Shown here in pieces: positions 37,322 to 48,713 of a DNA stretch of 64,000 bases (positions are counted from its first letter, which is position 1; each line of letters starts with the position of its first letter). Below the pieces are notes generated by a model. It did no database searches. It was not told the DNA's origin and saw nothing but the letters and a program-made list of their open reading frames with translations. Source of the DNA: Bacillus albus (lineage in GTDB: Bacteria > Bacillota > Bacilli > Bacillales > Bacillaceae_G); NCBI RefSeq assembly GCF_001884185.1, contig NZ_MAOE01000121.1:62001-126000 (forward strand), written 5' to 3'. A program made the translations under genes and the position numbers.

Positions 37322-39513
37322 TACGATGATTTTTCTCTTTTCTTTCGAAATGGTAACCACCAATTCCAGTCTCCAAACAATTTCATTAAACTTGGTACAA
37401 GCATAAGACGAATAATTGTTGCATCAAGGAATATCGCTAATGCAACACCAAGCCCCATTTGTCTTACTGGTAAAATATCAGTAAAGGCGAATGCACCCGT
37501 TACAACAATCATAATTAATGCAGCTGATGTAATGATTCTACTTGTTGAAACAAGTCCCTCTAACGTCGCTTGATCGTTATCTCCTGTTTCTTCATATAAC
37601 TCATGGATACGTGAAATAAGAAAGACTTCATAATCCATGCTAAGCCCAAATACGAGGCCGAAAATGAAGATTGGTAAGACAAATAGAACAGGACTTGCTT
37701 CTAAACCGAAATGCCCACCTTCAAATAACCAAACAACAATTCCAATTGTTGCGCTTAAACTAAGTATATTCATAATAATTGCCTTAATTGGAATGAGTAT
37801 AGATCGGAATGCGAATAATAATATAACAAAGGTCGATCCAAATATAACAGACATACCAATTGCAACTTTATCTTTAATTTCATCTTCTAACTCTTGTTGG
37901 AACGTCGTCATTCCGCCTAAATAATACGTAATGTCTGTTTCTTTATAATTTTGTTTAAAATCACGAACCCATTGTTTAGCAGTTTCATCACGTGGTTTTG
38001 CTTTTAGAAAGACTTCTATCGTTGTCTTATTCCCTTTCGTGTATGCTTCAAATATAGGAGCTAGTTTTGCTGCTTCTGGCGACGCTACTATTCCAGCAAC
38101 TTGATCTGCTTTCATACCTGTTAAACCGTCGTATAAACTTCTTACTTCATGCACTTTTTTATCGTCTTTTAACTTTTGAACGACTTCTTCTACCTTTTGT
38201 AAACTTTCTTTTTCTTTCATATCTTTTTTCGTCTCTACCACTAACGTAACATCAGCATGTGTTTTTGCCGTTTCATTAAATGCCTCTTCGTACTTCTCAT
38301 ATGCAATTCTTGTATCACTTTGTTTAGGTAAAGCTTCCACATCAGGGAACTGCAAATTAGCTGTACGTAACGGTAATAAGCAAATCACAATAAATGTTGT
38401 AACAACAATAATCATCGCAATTGGATGTTTCATTACAAATTGTGCAAATGTACGCCACGCTCTTGCTGGCGTATGTGCTACTTGATTCTTTTTTAATATT
38501 CGTTTACCAATTAATGATAATAGCGCCGGAAGAAGTGTGAGTGAAAATAAAATACTCATAATCACAACAATCATTCCGCTAATTGCAACTGACTGAATAT
38601 AATCAATTTTAAAGAAGAACAAACCGGATAAGCCAACAAATACACATAATCCTGAAAATACGATTGCACGCCCTGCTGTCTGATATGTAATTGCTATCGC
38701 TTCTTTTACCGTTCGCTTTGCAACTTCCTCTCGAAAGCGATTTACAAATAATAGTGCAAAATCAATAGATAATGCAAGTCCAATCATCGGTGCAACATTT
38801 AACACAAAGATAGATAGTTCCTTATCGCTACCTATAAAGTATAATATGCCCATCGTACTAATAACACTAAGTGCCCCATTTAGAATTGGTAAAATAGATG
38901 CCAAAAGGCTACCAAATGAAAATAGTAATACAAGAAATGCAATTGGTAATCCAATCATCTCTGCTACTTTTAAATCATTTTGCGTTCTTTCATTAATCTC
39001 TTGATTAATTTTTGGAAATCCTGTCGGCGTTACTTTTAACGATGCATTACTTTCCTTTTCGACTTTATCAGCGAATTGTAACGTCTTTTCCATTCGTTCC
39101 TTATTTGTTTTCCCAGAAAATAAAATTGTCGCATAGCCGATATCATCTTGTAACATTTCTTTATTTTGCATTGGATGATGGAAAGATTCATAAGTCTCTT
39201 TCTCTTGTACATTCTTTACAATTCTTTCTACTTGTTTTTGAAATTCCTCATGTGAAACATCTTTCTTTTTTTCAAAAACGAGTAAAAGTGTATCTTGAGA
39301 CCTCTTAAAATCTTTATCTAAAATTTCTTTCGTTTTTTGATAGTCCCCTTCTGTTTGGAAACCGTCACCACCTAATACTCCTGGTAGTTTTGGAGCAAAA
39401 ATACCGAGTCCTATCGCAAGCAATAGTAATGCTACAATTACCGTATAACGAAACTGATACAAAAAAGCGCCTAACTTCCCCCACTTATCTACTTTATTTA
39501 CATTTGTTTTCAC
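37321..39513 (-). CDS. MMPL/RND-type membrane transporter
   Basis: 730 residues, two repeats of a large extracytoplasmic loop plus six helices, 12 in all. Family segments GLALSIDFALLFVNRFREE and GLSMDYEVFLISRIHE, one per half, carry proton-relay acidic residues. Actinobacterial relatives export lipids and Bacillus ones resemble YdfJ; the substrate is unknown. It is monocistronic. Confidence 0.9.
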   Translation of the reverse strand: MKTNVNKVDKWGKLGAFLYQFRYTVIVALLLLAIGLGIFAPKLPGVLGGDGFQTEGDYQKTKEILDKDFKRSQDTLLLVFEKKKDVSHEEFQKQVERIVKNVQEKETYESFHHPMQNKEMLQDDIGYATILFSGKTNKERMEKTLQFADKVEKESNASLKVTPTGFPKINQEINERTQNDLKVAEMIGLPIAFLVLLFSFGSLLASILPILNGALSVISTMGILYFIGSDKELSIFVLNVAPMIGLALSIDFALLFVNRFREEVAKRTVKEAIAITYQTAGRAIVFSGLCVFVGLSGLFFFKIDYIQSVAISGMIVVIMSILFSLTLLPALLSLIGKRILKKNQVAHTPARAWRTFAQFVMKHPIAMIIVVTTFIVICLLPLRTANLQFPDVEALPKQSDTRIAYEKYEEAFNETAKTHADVTLVVETKKDMKEKESLQKVEEVVQKLKDDKKVHEVRSLYDGLTGMKADQVAGIVASPEAAKLAPIFEAYTKGNKTTIEVFLKAKPRDETAKQWVRDFKQNYKETDITYYLGGMTTFQQELEDEIKDKVAIGMSVIFGSTFVILLFAFRSILIPIKAIIMNILSLSATIGIVVWLFEGGHFGLEASPVLFVLPIFIFGLVFGLSMDYEVFLISRIHELYEETGDNDQATLEGLVSTSRIITSAALIMIVVTGAFAFTDILPVRQMGLGVALAIFLDATIIRLMLVPSLMKLFGDWNWWLPFRKKREKSS

Positions 39514-39576
39514 ACATTTTCACCTACTTTAAATAATTCAATTGTCATTTATACTGTATCACATCTTCATGCAAAC

Positions 39577-39624
39577 AAAAAACGTCTGGAAACACTATAA
39601 TGATAGTTTTTCCAGACGTTTTTT
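39577..39624 (-). terminator. Terminator downstream of the PAP2 gene
   Basis: A long stem AAAAACGTCTGGAAA... / ...TTTCCAGACGTTTTTT with a second inner pairing (ACTAT/ATAGT). The bcr1 copy lies between it and the PAP2 stop. Confidence 0.85.
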
Positions 39625-39779
39625 ATCCCGCCTTAACGGGCAGTAAGACCCCCACCTCACAATTCAGCGAAAGCAAAGAAGTTAGGTGGGGGGCGGGCTG
39701 TCCATTAAAGTCCGATTGGTGAGGGCTAATAATCAGTGGGGGATGAAGAAAAACCCACTGATTAAAGTTTCACTTTATC
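39621..39779 (-). repeat. bcr1-type repeat, copy 2
   Basis: About 159 bases, inverted relative to copy 1. It has the same termini (GATAAAGTGAAACTTTAATC on the minus strand, GCGGGATAAAA at the far end) and nearly the same interior. Its first bases contain the TAA stop codon of the PAP2 gene, and its other end abuts that gene's terminator. An insertion exactly at the 3' end of the gene is inferred. Confidence 0.85.
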
Positions 39780-40422
39780 TCTCTTTATTAAATCCCAATC
39801 TCTCGGTAAGTAAACGGTGGCAATAAATCGCCATAATTAGCAAAATACCACCTACGCAATAACCCGCTAAAATATCAGTTGGATAGTGTACATTTAAAAT
39901 AACTCTACTTAACCCAATCGATACGATGACTATTCCCATCAAAATCGTTATCACATATTTCCCAGTTACACTCTTCAAATTATCGGCAATGATATAAGCA
40001 AGAAATCCGAATGTCATAATAGATAACATCGCATGCCCACTAGGGAAACTATACCCAAGTGCATCGAACGCTTCATTTAACGACGGACGCTCCCTTTTCG
40101 CAATTTCTTTTATCCCTTTATTTACAAGATGTGTTACTAAAATACCAACTGGATACACGATCATCGCAGCGTAATAACGTTTTCTCCAAAAAACAAGTAA
40201 ACTTATAACGAGCGTAATTACAATCCCAATGGCAGACCCTAATTTTGTATAGTATGAGAAAAATGCAAGCGACTCTTCTGTTTGTATTCCTTTTACTAAT
40301 CCTCGGACGTATGTATCCATCACTGTAACGCCACCCGCATGTACGCGCCAAGCAACAATGCCAAATACAGCAAATAATAAAGCGATACATACTAGCTCAT
40401 ATTGATGTAACTTCTTTTTCAA
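39775..40422 (-). CDS. PAP2-family membrane phosphatase
   Basis: 215 residues, six membrane segments. The three phosphatase motifs are present: KEIAKRERP, YSFPSGH and SRVILNVHYPTDILAG. It probably dephosphorylates undecaprenyl pyrophosphate or another lipid phosphate. The last codons run into bcr1 copy 2, which supplies the stop, so the C-terminal few residues may differ from relatives lacking the repeat. Confidence 0.9.
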   Translation of the reverse strand: MKKKLHQYELVCIALLFAVFGIVAWRVHAGGVTVMDTYVRGLVKGIQTEESLAFFSYYTKLGSAIGIVITLVISLLVFWRKRYYAAMIVYPVGILVTHLVNKGIKEIAKRERPSLNEAFDALGYSFPSGHAMLSIMTFGFLAYIIADNLKSVTGKYVITILMGIVIVSIGLSRVILNVHYPTDILAGYCVGGILLIMAIYCHRLLTERLGFNKER

Positions 40423-40442
40423 ACGATTTCCTCCTACTATGA

Positions 40443-40474
40443 AAAAATGCGATTTCTACTGTAGAAACCGCATT
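40443..40474 (-). terminator. Terminator of potABCD
   Basis: AATGCGATTTCTAC / GTAGAAACCGCATT with a three-base loop, past the potD stop. Confidence 0.88.
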
Positions 40475-40481
40475 CTCTTGC

Positions 40482-41531
40482 TTATTTACCTTTTGTTTTT
40501 AACTCTGTCCAGTAACGATCATAGTCTTTTAACTTATCGTCTACATCAACAAGCCATTCTGTACGATCTAATTCTTCTTTTGTTAAGAAAATCATATGGT
40601 TATCACGATATTCTTTACTATGAAGAGGATGAGCTTTTTCATTTGGATTACTGTATCCAATTGACTCGTAGTTTTTCACACTTACTTTCTCATCTAGTAA
40701 GTAGTTCATAAACTTCTCTGCAAGCTCTTTGTTTTTCGCACCTTTTGGAATTGCTAACGTGTCAGCCCAAATTGTGCCGCCTTCTTTTGGTACAACGTAC
40801 TCTACATCTTTATTATCTTTAGCGATAAATGCTGCATCTCCAGACCAAACTGTTCCGATCCAAGCATCTTCTGTAATGAATTTTTGTTTAATATTATCTG
40901 TATCAAATGCTAATAAGTTTGGAAGCAGCTTCTTTAAATCATCTGCTGCTGTCTTTAACTGCACATCGTCTTTCGTGCTGTTTGAGAAACCATGCTTCTT
41001 AAGACCCATACCTAATACTTCACGAGAATCATTTAATAAAGTTACATGCCCTTTATATTTCTCATTCCATAGGTCAGCCCAGCTTGTAGGAGCTTCTTTC
41101 ACATACTTTTTATTGTATGCAATCCCTGTTACACCCCAAGTGTATACTAAAGAATATTTATTCTCTGGATCAAACGCAGGTGTTTTGAAATTAGAAACCA
41201 TATTTTCGATATTCGGGATATTCTTTTTGTCTAACGGCGCTAATAAATCCATTTTTGCCATTGTTTTAACCATGTAATCAGATGGCTGAATTAAATCATA
41301 CTTCGCGCCACCAGCTTGTAATTTCGCAAGCATTTCTTCATTACTTGCGTATTTATCATAGTTAATTTTTACGTTATATTTCTTTTCAAAATCTCTTAGC
41401 ACTTGCTCATCAAAATTGTCAGCCCAGCTGTAAATGTTTAACTCTTCTTTCTTTTCACCACAACCAGCAAGTACACCAGCAACAAGACTAAAGCTAATTG
41501 CTGCGCCGGCTAATCTTTTCATTAATTTCAT
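40482..41531 (-). CDS. potD: Spermidine/putrescine-binding lipoprotein PotD
   Basis: 349 residues. Signal peptide with lipobox LAGC (Cys24). Polyamine-binding fold (ELNIYSWADNFDEQVLRDFEKKYN, DLIQPSDYMVKTM, IGTVWSGDAAFIA). It delivers polyamines to PotBC. Last gene of potABCD, 38 bases after potC. Confidence 0.93.
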   Translation of the reverse strand: MKLMKRLAGAAISFSLVAGVLAGCGEKKEELNIYSWADNFDEQVLRDFEKKYNVKINYDKYASNEEMLAKLQAGGAKYDLIQPSDYMVKTMAKMDLLAPLDKKNIPNIENMVSNFKTPAFDPENKYSLVYTWGVTGIAYNKKYVKEAPTSWADLWNEKYKGHVTLLNDSREVLGMGLKKHGFSNSTKDDVQLKTAADDLKKLLPNLLAFDTDNIKQKFITEDAWIGTVWSGDAAFIAKDNKDVEYVVPKEGGTIWADTLAIPKGAKNKELAEKFMNYLLDEKVSVKNYESIGYSNPNEKAHPLHSKEYRDNHMIFLTKEELDRTEWLVDVDDKLKDYDRYWTELKTKGK

Positions 41532-41569
41532 CGGTTTATTACCCCCTCGTACTTTCTATATCGTTCGTA

Positions 41570-42370
41570 TTATAAAGGAAGGTGTCCTCCAGAGTTTTCT
41601 TCACCATCTGCACCTTTGTTACGGAAGATTTCAGATAGAACCATTAATCCTACGATAGCTACAATTAAAATTGTAGAAAGGGCATTAATTTCTGGTGATA
41701 CTCCGCGCTTAACCATACTGTAAATGTATAATGGCAATGTTGTTGATCCTGGTCCTGATACGAAGAAACTAATTACAAAATCATCAATTGATAATGTGAA
41801 TGTTAATAATGCGGCTGAAATAACTCCTGGTGCAATTGCCGGGAACGTTACAAAGCGAAACGTTTGCCAAGGCGTTGCTCCTAAATCATTCGCAGCCTCT
41901 TCTAAATCACGTCCCATGCCAGAAAGACGTGCCGCTAAAATAACGACAACAAATGAAATACTAAATGTAATGTGCGCAATAATAATTGTTGTTTTACCAA
42001 GTTCCATACCTAATTGACTGAATAAAATAAGTAAAGATAATCCCATTAAAATATCAGGGATTAAAATTGGTAAATACACAAGACCGTTAATAGCACCTTC
42101 ATAACGATATTTATAACGATGTAATGCAATCGCGAAAATCACCCCAAGAACCGTCGTTACAATTGTCGTTACGATCGCAATCGTCATACTATTTACAAAC
42201 GCATCAATAACATCTTGTTTTTGAAATAAATCTGTATACCAATGGAATGTGAATCCTTCCCATTCCGCATTAATGCGCGAATCATTGAAGGAATATACCA
42301 TTAAAACCATCATTGGAAAATACAAGAACAATAAAATTAACCAAGAATAAGAAACTAAAAACTTCTTCAT
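41570..42370 (-). CDS. potC: Spermidine/putrescine permease PotC
   Basis: 266 residues, six helices, with the EAA loop DLEEAANDLGATPWQTFRFVTFP. It pairs with PotB encoded six bases upstream. ATG after AGGGGAAT. Confidence 0.92.
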   Translation of the reverse strand: MKKFLVSYSWLILLFLYFPMMVLMVYSFNDSRINAEWEGFTFHWYTDLFQKQDVIDAFVNSMTIAIVTTIVTTVLGVIFAIALHRYKYRYEGAINGLVYLPILIPDILMGLSLLILFSQLGMELGKTTIIIAHITFSISFVVVILAARLSGMGRDLEEAANDLGATPWQTFRFVTFPAIAPGVISAALLTFTLSIDDFVISFFVSGPGSTTLPLYIYSMVKRGVSPEINALSTILIVAIVGLMVLSEIFRNKGADGEENSGGHLPL

Positions 42371-42376
42371 CTTTGC

Positions 42377-43225
42377 CTATTCCCCTCCGTTCCCATCATA
42401 TTTATATACTTTCGTTGCACGATAATATAAGTAAATTAACAGAACAGAGAATAGAACAACAATCATAGATAACGCAGATCCAAACGGCCAGTCACGCGCT
42501 CCTAAGAATTGATTTTGAATTACGTTTCCGATTAATGCTACTTTCGATCCACCCATAACGTCTGATACAACAAACATTCCGATAGAAGAAACAAACACTA
42601 AAATAGAACCAGTAGCAATCCCTGACATCGTCATTGGTACTGTAACATTCCAAAATGCCTTTACTGGTGTTGCCCCTAAATCATAAGCTGCTTCTAGCTT
42701 ACGCTTATCAAGCTGCTCAATCGCTGCATACACTGGTAATATCATAAATGGTAATAAAGAATATACCATACCGAGTATTACAGAAGGTGTATTATATAGT
42801 AAATTTAAAGGTTCATTAATAATACCTAGTTTCAATAGCAATGTGTTTACAAGACCTTGTGAACGTAAAATAACAATCCATGCATATGAACGAACAAGGA
42901 AGTTAATCCAAAACGGGATCGTTGCCAATAATAAAAGAATAGAACGATATTTACGATCAACAATCGTAATTGTATACGCAAATGGATAACCAATTACTAA
43001 ACAGATTACTGTTGTAATAACTGCAATCTTAACAGTTTCCCATAACGTCCCCATATATAATGGATCAAATACACGCGCTATGTTTTCTAATGTGAATTGC
43101 ATTTCCACTGTCCCATATGCTCCGCGCTGCATGAAGGCAAATGCCAATACAAACAGAAGGGGAATTAGGAAGAAGATTAACAGCCACGCGACTGTCGGTA
43201 GTGCGAGTAATTTCCCTTTTTTCAA
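42377..43225 (-). CDS. potB: Spermidine/putrescine permease PotB
   Basis: 282 residues, six helices, EAA loop [22 protein letters not shown]. Its start overlaps the potA stop by four bases, so it is coupled to it. Confidence 0.92.
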   Translation of the reverse strand: MKKGKLLALPTVAWLLIFFLIPLLFVLAFAFMQRGAYGTVEMQFTLENIARVFDPLYMGTLWETVKIAVITTVICLVIGYPFAYTITIVDRKYRSILLLLATIPFWINFLVRSYAWIVILRSQGLVNTLLLKLGIINEPLNLLYNTPSVILGMVYSLLPFMILPVYAAIEQLDKRKLEAAYDLGATPVKAFWNVTVPMTMSGIATGSILVFVSSIGMFVVSDVMGGSKVALIGNVIQNQFLGARDWPFGSALSMIVVLFSVLLIYLYYRATKVYKYDGNGGE

Positions 43226-44205
43226 TTTAAGGTCACCTCGTCCTCTTGCTCCCAGCCTACGTATACATTATCTCCAATGCTCCACTGCGCTGCTTCTTCA
43301 GCAGTTTGATACGCCATTAGTAATTCTGATGTTTTCTCATCACGTACATAAAGCTTTTCCATATTTCCAACAAACTCAATGTCTTCAATATGTCCAAGAT
43401 GGTATTCTTTTAAAATCGGTTCTTCAACCGAACGCACTTTTACGTTTTCAGGGCGAATTGCTACATAGCCTTCCCCGTTTTTCACAATATTATTTTCACC
43501 GATAAATGTCGCAACGAACAACGTTTTCGGCTTATTATAAATTTCTTTCGGCGTTCCAATTTGTTCAATATGTCCTTTATTCATAACTACGATACGATCA
43601 CTCATGCTCATAGCCTCTTCTTGATCGTGTGTTACGTATATGAATGTAATTCCTAAATTACGTTGTAAGTTTTTCAATTCACGTTGCAAATCTTTTCTTA
43701 ACTTAAAGTCTAACGCCCCAAGTGGCTCATCTAGTAATAGTACACGCGGATTATTTACAATCGCTCTCGCAATTGCTACACGCTGCTGTTGTCCACCAGA
43801 AAGCTTTGCAGGTTTACGATTACGGAACTCAAGTAACTGCGTTAAACGCATTGCCTCTTCAGCACGCTCTTTCTGCTCTGCTGCCGGTACTTTCTGCATT
43901 TTCATACCGAAACAAATATTTTTCTCCACATTCATATGTGGGAATAGCGCATAATGTTGGAACACTAGGTTCATATGACGCTTATATGGTGGCAAATCGT
44001 TAATCTTTTCATCATCTAATAAAAGATTCCCTTTAGTTGGAGTTTCAAATCCTGCGATCATACGAAGTAATGTCGTTTTCCCGCAACCACTCGGCCCTAA
44101 AATTGTTAAAAATTCCCCTTCTTTAATATCTAAAGAAAGCGGTGGGATAATCACTTGATTTCCAAAATGTTTTTCTACTGCTTCAACTTTAATAATCTTT
44201 TTCAT
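43222..44205 (-). CDS. potA: Spermidine/putrescine ATP-binding protein PotA
   Basis: 327 residues. Walker [10 protein letters not shown], signature [14 protein letters not shown], Walker [12 protein letters not shown], and a C-terminal TOBE domain (AIRPENVKV). First gene of potABCD. No cupin/HTH regulator precedes it, unlike in some other Bacilli; the 238-base upstream gap holds a TATTCATGAATA palindrome of unknown use. Confidence 0.93.
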   Translation of the reverse strand: MKKIIKVEAVEKHFGNQVIIPPLSLDIKEGEFLTILGPSGCGKTTLLRMIAGFETPTKGNLLLDDEKINDLPPYKRHMNLVFQHYALFPHMNVEKNICFGMKMQKVPAAEQKERAEEAMRLTQLLEFRNRKPAKLSGGQQQRVAIARAIVNNPRVLLLDEPLGALDFKLRKDLQRELKNLQRNLGITFIYVTHDQEEAMSMSDRIVVMNKGHIEQIGTPKEIYNKPKTLFVATFIGENNIVKNGEGYVAIRPENVKVRSVEEPILKEYHLGHIEDIEFVGNMEKLYVRDEKTSELLMAYQTAEEAAQWSIGDNVYVGWEQEDEVTLN

Positions 44206-44376
44206 TTTCCCGTCCTATCTATCTTAAATTTAAATTTTTATATTCATGAATAAATATTTATGTTCTATAGACTATTTTTTGTTTCGATCCAAACAAAAAT
44301 GGTTATTTAGCAAGCGTTCACTTCTATTCTTTATGTAGTATGTTTGATTCATTTTCGCATGATACATAATGTCGAA

Positions 44377-44407
44377 CAGAAAAACCCCTTCCATTGCGAA
44401 GGGGCTA
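44377..44407 (-). terminator. Terminator of the aldehyde dehydrogenase gene
   Basis: AGCCCCTTCG / GGAAGGGGTTTTTC on the minus strand. Confidence 0.85.
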
Positions 44408-44443
44408 TTATCATACGGCTACGCCTACTGATAAACACCATCA

Positions 44444-45811
44444 TCATTTTAACAACTTTCGTATGAATTTTAAAGCACTTTTTGTAGAAGAATAACGAAT
44501 TTTCATATCGAATGCCGTAGATTGGGCTAAAATGCTTTTATAATGTGAAAAAGTCCGAAAACTTTCTTCCCCATGATAACTCCCTAATCCACTACTTCCG
44601 ACGCCCCCAAAAGGTAAATATGGCGTTGCAAGATGATAAACAACATCATTAATACAGCCTCCGCCATATGAGATATTACTCGTTACCTGTCTTTGCACTT
44701 CTTTATCTTCAGAAAATACATATAACGCTAACGGCTTCGGATGTTGCTGAACTGTGTCAATTACATCTTCTATATTGTCGTATTCTATAATTGGTAAAAT
44801 TGGACCAAAAATTTCGTCTTCCATAACAGTACTTTTCCATGTCACATTAGTTAACACTGTTGGCTCTATATGTAAAGTTTCTTTTTTATAGTTCCCGCCA
44901 ATTACAGTTTTACCATCTTTCAAAAACGTACATAAACGTTCAAAATGACGTTCACTCACAATTCGTACATAATTATCATTGTGCAGTGGCTCTTTTCCAT
45001 ACTGCTCCTCAATTTCGTGTCGCATCGCTTCAATTAGCTGTTTTTTCACCGAAGTATGCACGTACATATAATCAGGCGCTACACACGTTTGACCTGCATT
45101 TAAAAACTTCCCCCACACAATTCGTCTTGCTGTTACGTCTATCTTTGCATCTTTATGTACAATACATGGGCTTTTTCCGCCAAGTTCTAACGTAAGCGGC
45201 GTCAACTGTTTTGCTGCTGCCTCCATAACAACTTTCCCAACGCCCACACTACCTGTAAAGAAAATATAATCAAATGGTTCCTTTAGCAAAGCTGTGCTCT
45301 CTTCTACACCGCCTTCTACTACCGCTACAAGTTCTTCTTGGAATAATTCACCTAACATTCTCGTTAGCACTTTAGAGACGTTTGGCGTTAACTCTGACGG
45401 CTTTAAAACGATTGTATTTCCAGCTGCCAACGCTCCTACAAGTGGTGCAATTGCTAATTGAAACGGATAGTTCCACGGTGCGACAATAAGTGTCACACCG
45501 TACGGTTCAGGCACTACTTTCCCCTTTGATCCAAAATGAGTGAGTGCTGTTCGGACTCGCTTCGGTTTACTCCACGATGAAATATGCTTCAATTGAAAGG
45601 AAATTTCTTTTAATACATATCCAACTTCCGTTGTAAACGACTCATGAACTGACTTATTTAAATCTAATTTCAATGCCTGAAATATTTCTTCTTCAAAGCG
45701 CTGAATGCCTTCATAAAGCTTCTTCAAATTATTCTTTCTCACTTCTATACTTCTCGTATGGCCATTATAAAAATATGCCTTTTGTTTATTTACAATAGAA
45801 GAAACACTCAT
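44444..45811 (-). CDS. NAD(P)-dependent aldehyde dehydrogenase
   Basis: 455 residues from the ATG at 45811, after AGGTGA. The frame to 45829 would begin before that site. Class 3-type ALDH without a long N-terminal extension: VIVAPWNYPFQL, ELGGKSPCIV (general base Glu), and NAGQTCVAPDY (catalytic Cys). The C-terminus is hydrophobic and basic, as in fatty aldehyde dehydrogenases such as B. subtilis YwdH. It oxidises medium or long aliphatic aldehydes; the substrate is inferred. Confidence 0.9.
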   Translation of the reverse strand: MSVSSIVNKQKAYFYNGHTRSIEVRKNNLKKLYEGIQRFEEEIFQALKLDLNKSVHESFTTEVGYVLKEISFQLKHISSWSKPKRVRTALTHFGSKGKVVPEPYGVTLIVAPWNYPFQLAIAPLVGALAAGNTIVLKPSELTPNVSKVLTRMLGELFQEELVAVVEGGVEESTALLKEPFDYIFFTGSVGVGKVVMEAAAKQLTPLTLELGGKSPCIVHKDAKIDVTARRIVWGKFLNAGQTCVAPDYMYVHTSVKKQLIEAMRHEIEEQYGKEPLHNDNYVRIVSERHFERLCTFLKDGKTVIGGNYKKETLHIEPTVLTNVTWKSTVMEDEIFGPILPIIEYDNIEDVIDTVQQHPKPLALYVFSEDKEVQRQVTSNISYGGGCINDVVYHLATPYLPFGGVGSSGLGSYHGEESFRTFSHYKSILAQSTAFDMKIRYSSTKSALKFIRKLLK

Positions 45812-45943
45812 TCGTTCACCTTCTCTCACTATTTTTATCTAATTCTTTCATTATTTATATAGACTTTATATGTAACTAATTTTCATTCGTAAAGTTACAT
45901 TATATATAATTTCTTCTTGTATATAAAATTCATTGCTCACAAA

Positions 45944-45976
45944 AAAACTACCGAAAGAAAATCTCTCGGTAGTTTT
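45944..45976 (-). terminator. Terminator of inhA1
   Basis: AAAACTACCGA / TCGGTAGTTTT stem right after the stop. Confidence 0.88.
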
Positions 45977-45982
45977 ACTGTA

Positions 45983-48370
45983 TTAGCGATATAAACGAAC
46001 AGCACCTGCAGAATTATCATCAGCTTGTCCTACTACTTCAAACTTCAGGCCAAGATTCGGTAAAATACGTCCTGCATCTGGAATCTGTTGATTAATATAC
46101 GTTTTCGAATCATCAAACTTTGTTACACCCGCTAAGCCATCATACGTATACGTTCCGCGCGTTGGAGATACAACTTTCCAAGCTGGCGTTTTATCGAATG
46201 AGAACGCCGCATCAGCAATTTGGAATCGTGTACTACTTGCTACTGTTGGTTTACCATTTAAAGTTCCAACAATTGCTTCTGGATGAGAATCCACTACGCC
46301 AAGGAAACCGTGTCCTGGATGTAAACCAACCCAGTTATCTGTGTAAGCTGAATCCGCATACCATACAACCATACCAGTGTTGTATTCTGGACCGCGAGCA
46401 TATTTCAATGCGTTATCTGAACCAGCATAGTTTCTCCACTCTACATAATAGTTATGTTTTTTCTTCTCTGTTCCGTTAGATACAGCGAATCCATCTAACT
46501 TGAACTGCGGTGTACCTTCTGCATCATCAGAGAACACTACTTTACCATCTACATTTAATGATGCATTGTCAAGTAGGAAGCCGTTTAATGCTAACCCACC
46601 ATCAGTAATGTAATCAAATGTTAATTTCACTTTCTTACCTTTGAATTGGCTTAAATCATATGATTTGTCAATCCATTTTCCATTTGTCGAATCTGCATTT
46701 CCACTATTAGCTTTCTCACCAAGTCTTTCAATTAACGTTTGTTGACCATCTTCTGTTACAGCGTGTACTTCAAGGAAGTCATACTCTGCTTCAATTTCAT
46801 ATAATGATTTGAAATCAAATTTCGCAGTCGTTGCATTCGTTAAATCGAAAAGTGGTGTTTCCATCTTCGTATGAAGATCATCACCTTTTGTGCTGTAGTA
46901 ATACTGTTTACCAAAGGCTGGAGCAATTGTTTTTATATCTTTATCTGGTAAGTTAACACGAATCATACCTGGACGGTTAGATTTCGTAACACTTTGGTCT
47001 AAATATGTTGCTAGACCGATACCTTTATTTAATTTCTCGTAATCTACTTCTACGATATTTGCCCAGTTACCACCGATTGTTTTTTGGAAAAACTCTTTAT
47101 TTTGTGGTGAAAAACTTGTTGGCGTTGTTCCCGCAATATTACCAGCCCAGCTTCCGCCACTCATAACAGACCAAGCTTGAATTGGTTCACCGTCGCCAGT
47201 ATAGTCTGTATCATACTCATCTGGAAGACCTAAATCATGACCATATTCATGCGCGAATACACCAACTGCGCCATCTTCTGGTTCAATTGTGTAATCGAAT
47301 GCTGCAATCTTTCCGCCCCAATATGGAACTTTCGCTTGTGTGCCTTCAATTGGGAATGGTTTTGGTCCAACTGTCCAGCGATGTGACCAAATTGCATCGT
47401 CACCTAATTTACCGCCGCCAGCTTCTTGTCCAACACCCGCATGAATAATCATTAAGTGATCGATTAAACCATCCGGTTGTTTTTGATTTCCATCACCATT
47501 TACATCGTATTGGTCGAATTGGTCAAACTCTGATAAATCAATACCGCTATCTACAGCAGCTTTTAATGCATCTTTTACTAAATCACGTGGTCCTTTTGGT
47601 CCTTTATTATCATGACCTGTAGCAGCATCTGCACCGTAATCAGCAGCTTTACCAGGAACTGTTAACCATTTTGTAACTGTTCCGTCTACTGTATAACTAC
47701 CGCCAGATTGCTCTTCATAATATTGTTTAAATGTCTCGATTTTACTTCCATCCTCTAATGCGAATGGCTCATCACCGAATAACATTTTTTCATAATGTTC
47801 TTTGTTAAAATCGTCAGTATACATATAACCAGGTTCTTTATCAATATTGTTATGTTTAAAGTCAGCGTACTCTACAAGTAAAACGAGTACTTTATCTTTA
47901 CGAACTTCACCGTTATATTCTTTTCCCTTTGCTGGAGAAGTTGGTACTTTACCATTTAGACCACCTCTGACCGGTCCTGTCGCAGCAGGTGTTCCCGTTG
48001 CAGGTTTATCTAACTTTTCTTTCGTATCTGCTTTCGCATCTTTCACTTTCTTTATAAAGTCAGATGCTTCTTTCGTAAGTGGGTCCCCATTTGATACTTC
48101 TTTCCCAGGATTTTCACCCTTTTTGTTCTCTACGTATTTTTCGACAGCTTTCTTTGTTTCTTTCTCTGAAGCCTTCGAATCAATTACCCCACGTTTTTTT
48201 AGTGCATTTGCTAAACGTTCTTCTGGAATTAAATGATCATCAACTGGGCTCGTAGCTGTCTTATTCACAGGCGTTTCAGCATATGCCGATTGAGTACCAG
48301 CTCCGAGTGAAAGGCCTAACACAGCAGTCAAAGTGATTGATGATAAAACTTTGAACGGTTTCTTGTTCAT
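45983..48370 (-). CDS. inhA1: Immune inhibitor A metalloprotease (InhA1 type)
   Basis: 795 residues, M6 family zinc protease, secreted and also found on spores. Signal peptide ends SAYA (about 31). A propeptide runs to about 150. The catalytic site is [12 protein letters not shown] (374-385) with ligands His374 and His378. A calcium-like [16 protein letters not shown] lies at 289-304. A C-terminal MAM/Ig-like region and DUF-type domain follow. It degrades host antibacterial proteins and other substrates. Of the group's InhA paralogues, the location next to sinI/sinR and calY supports InhA1. It is divergent from sinI across 343 bases. Confidence 0.93.
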   Translation of the reverse strand: MNKKPFKVLSSITLTAVLGLSLGAGTQSAYAETPVNKTATSPVDDHLIPEERLANALKKRGVIDSKASEKETKKAVEKYVENKKGENPGKEVSNGDPLTKEASDFIKKVKDAKADTKEKLDKPATGTPAATGPVRGGLNGKVPTSPAKGKEYNGEVRKDKVLVLLVEYADFKHNNIDKEPGYMYTDDFNKEHYEKMLFGDEPFALEDGSKIETFKQYYEEQSGGSYTVDGTVTKWLTVPGKAADYGADAATGHDNKGPKGPRDLVKDALKAAVDSGIDLSEFDQFDQYDVNGDGNQKQPDGLIDHLMIIHAGVGQEAGGGKLGDDAIWSHRWTVGPKPFPIEGTQAKVPYWGGKIAAFDYTIEPEDGAVGVFAHEYGHDLGLPDEYDTDYTGDGEPIQAWSVMSGGSWAGNIAGTTPTSFSPQNKEFFQKTIGGNWANIVEVDYEKLNKGIGLATYLDQSVTKSNRPGMIRVNLPDKDIKTIAPAFGKQYYYSTKGDDLHTKMETPLFDLTNATTAKFDFKSLYEIEAEYDFLEVHAVTEDGQQTLIERLGEKANSGNADSTNGKWIDKSYDLSQFKGKKVKLTFDYITDGGLALNGFLLDNASLNVDGKVVFSDDAEGTPQFKLDGFAVSNGTEKKKHNYYVEWRNYAGSDNALKYARGPEYNTGMVVWYADSAYTDNWVGLHPGHGFLGVVDSHPEAIVGTLNGKPTVASSTRFQIADAAFSFDKTPAWKVVSPTRGTYTYDGLAGVTKFDDSKTYINQQIPDAGRILPNLGLKFEVVGQADDNSAGAVRLYR

Positions 48371-48713
48371 CCCTTATTTCCTCCCCTAATAAATAATATG
48401 TATTACAAGATGAATTTTATTAAAAATTCAATATTTTTTCAATATTCAGTCACATTATGTAATGTTTTTAATATATTTGTAAAAATTCCATAGTTAGCAT
48501 ACGAATATATCACAATTCAACAATGTTTTCTGAAAATATTGAAAATACTTGTCAGAAACTTTATAATCGCCATAGAGGGAGTTTAATGGGGATTTTATCT
48601 TTGTTTTATCTACAAAATATTTGATAATTCACTACATAAAAATACAAAATCCGATTGTATTATCACGTATTCTGTAGCAGCAGTTATGACCGATAATTAG
48701 GGAGGAATTACAT
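48371..48713. other. Divergent inhA1-sinI intergenic region, 343 bases
   Basis: No gene. AT-rich with no clear SinR box of the GTTCTYT type, in contrast to the other promoters of this block. It must carry the inhA1 promoter and the sinI promoter; a GGAGGAA site precedes the sinI TTG. Confidence 0.5.

Noticed and set aside
40729-41277. 182-residue plus-strand ORF opposite potD
   Set aside because: Antisense to a gene with clear PotD features. No ribosome binding site.
44369-44376. TGTCGAA, a possible Spo0A box
   Set aside because: A single 7-mer next to the terminator of the aldehyde dehydrogenase gene, with no promoter nearby.
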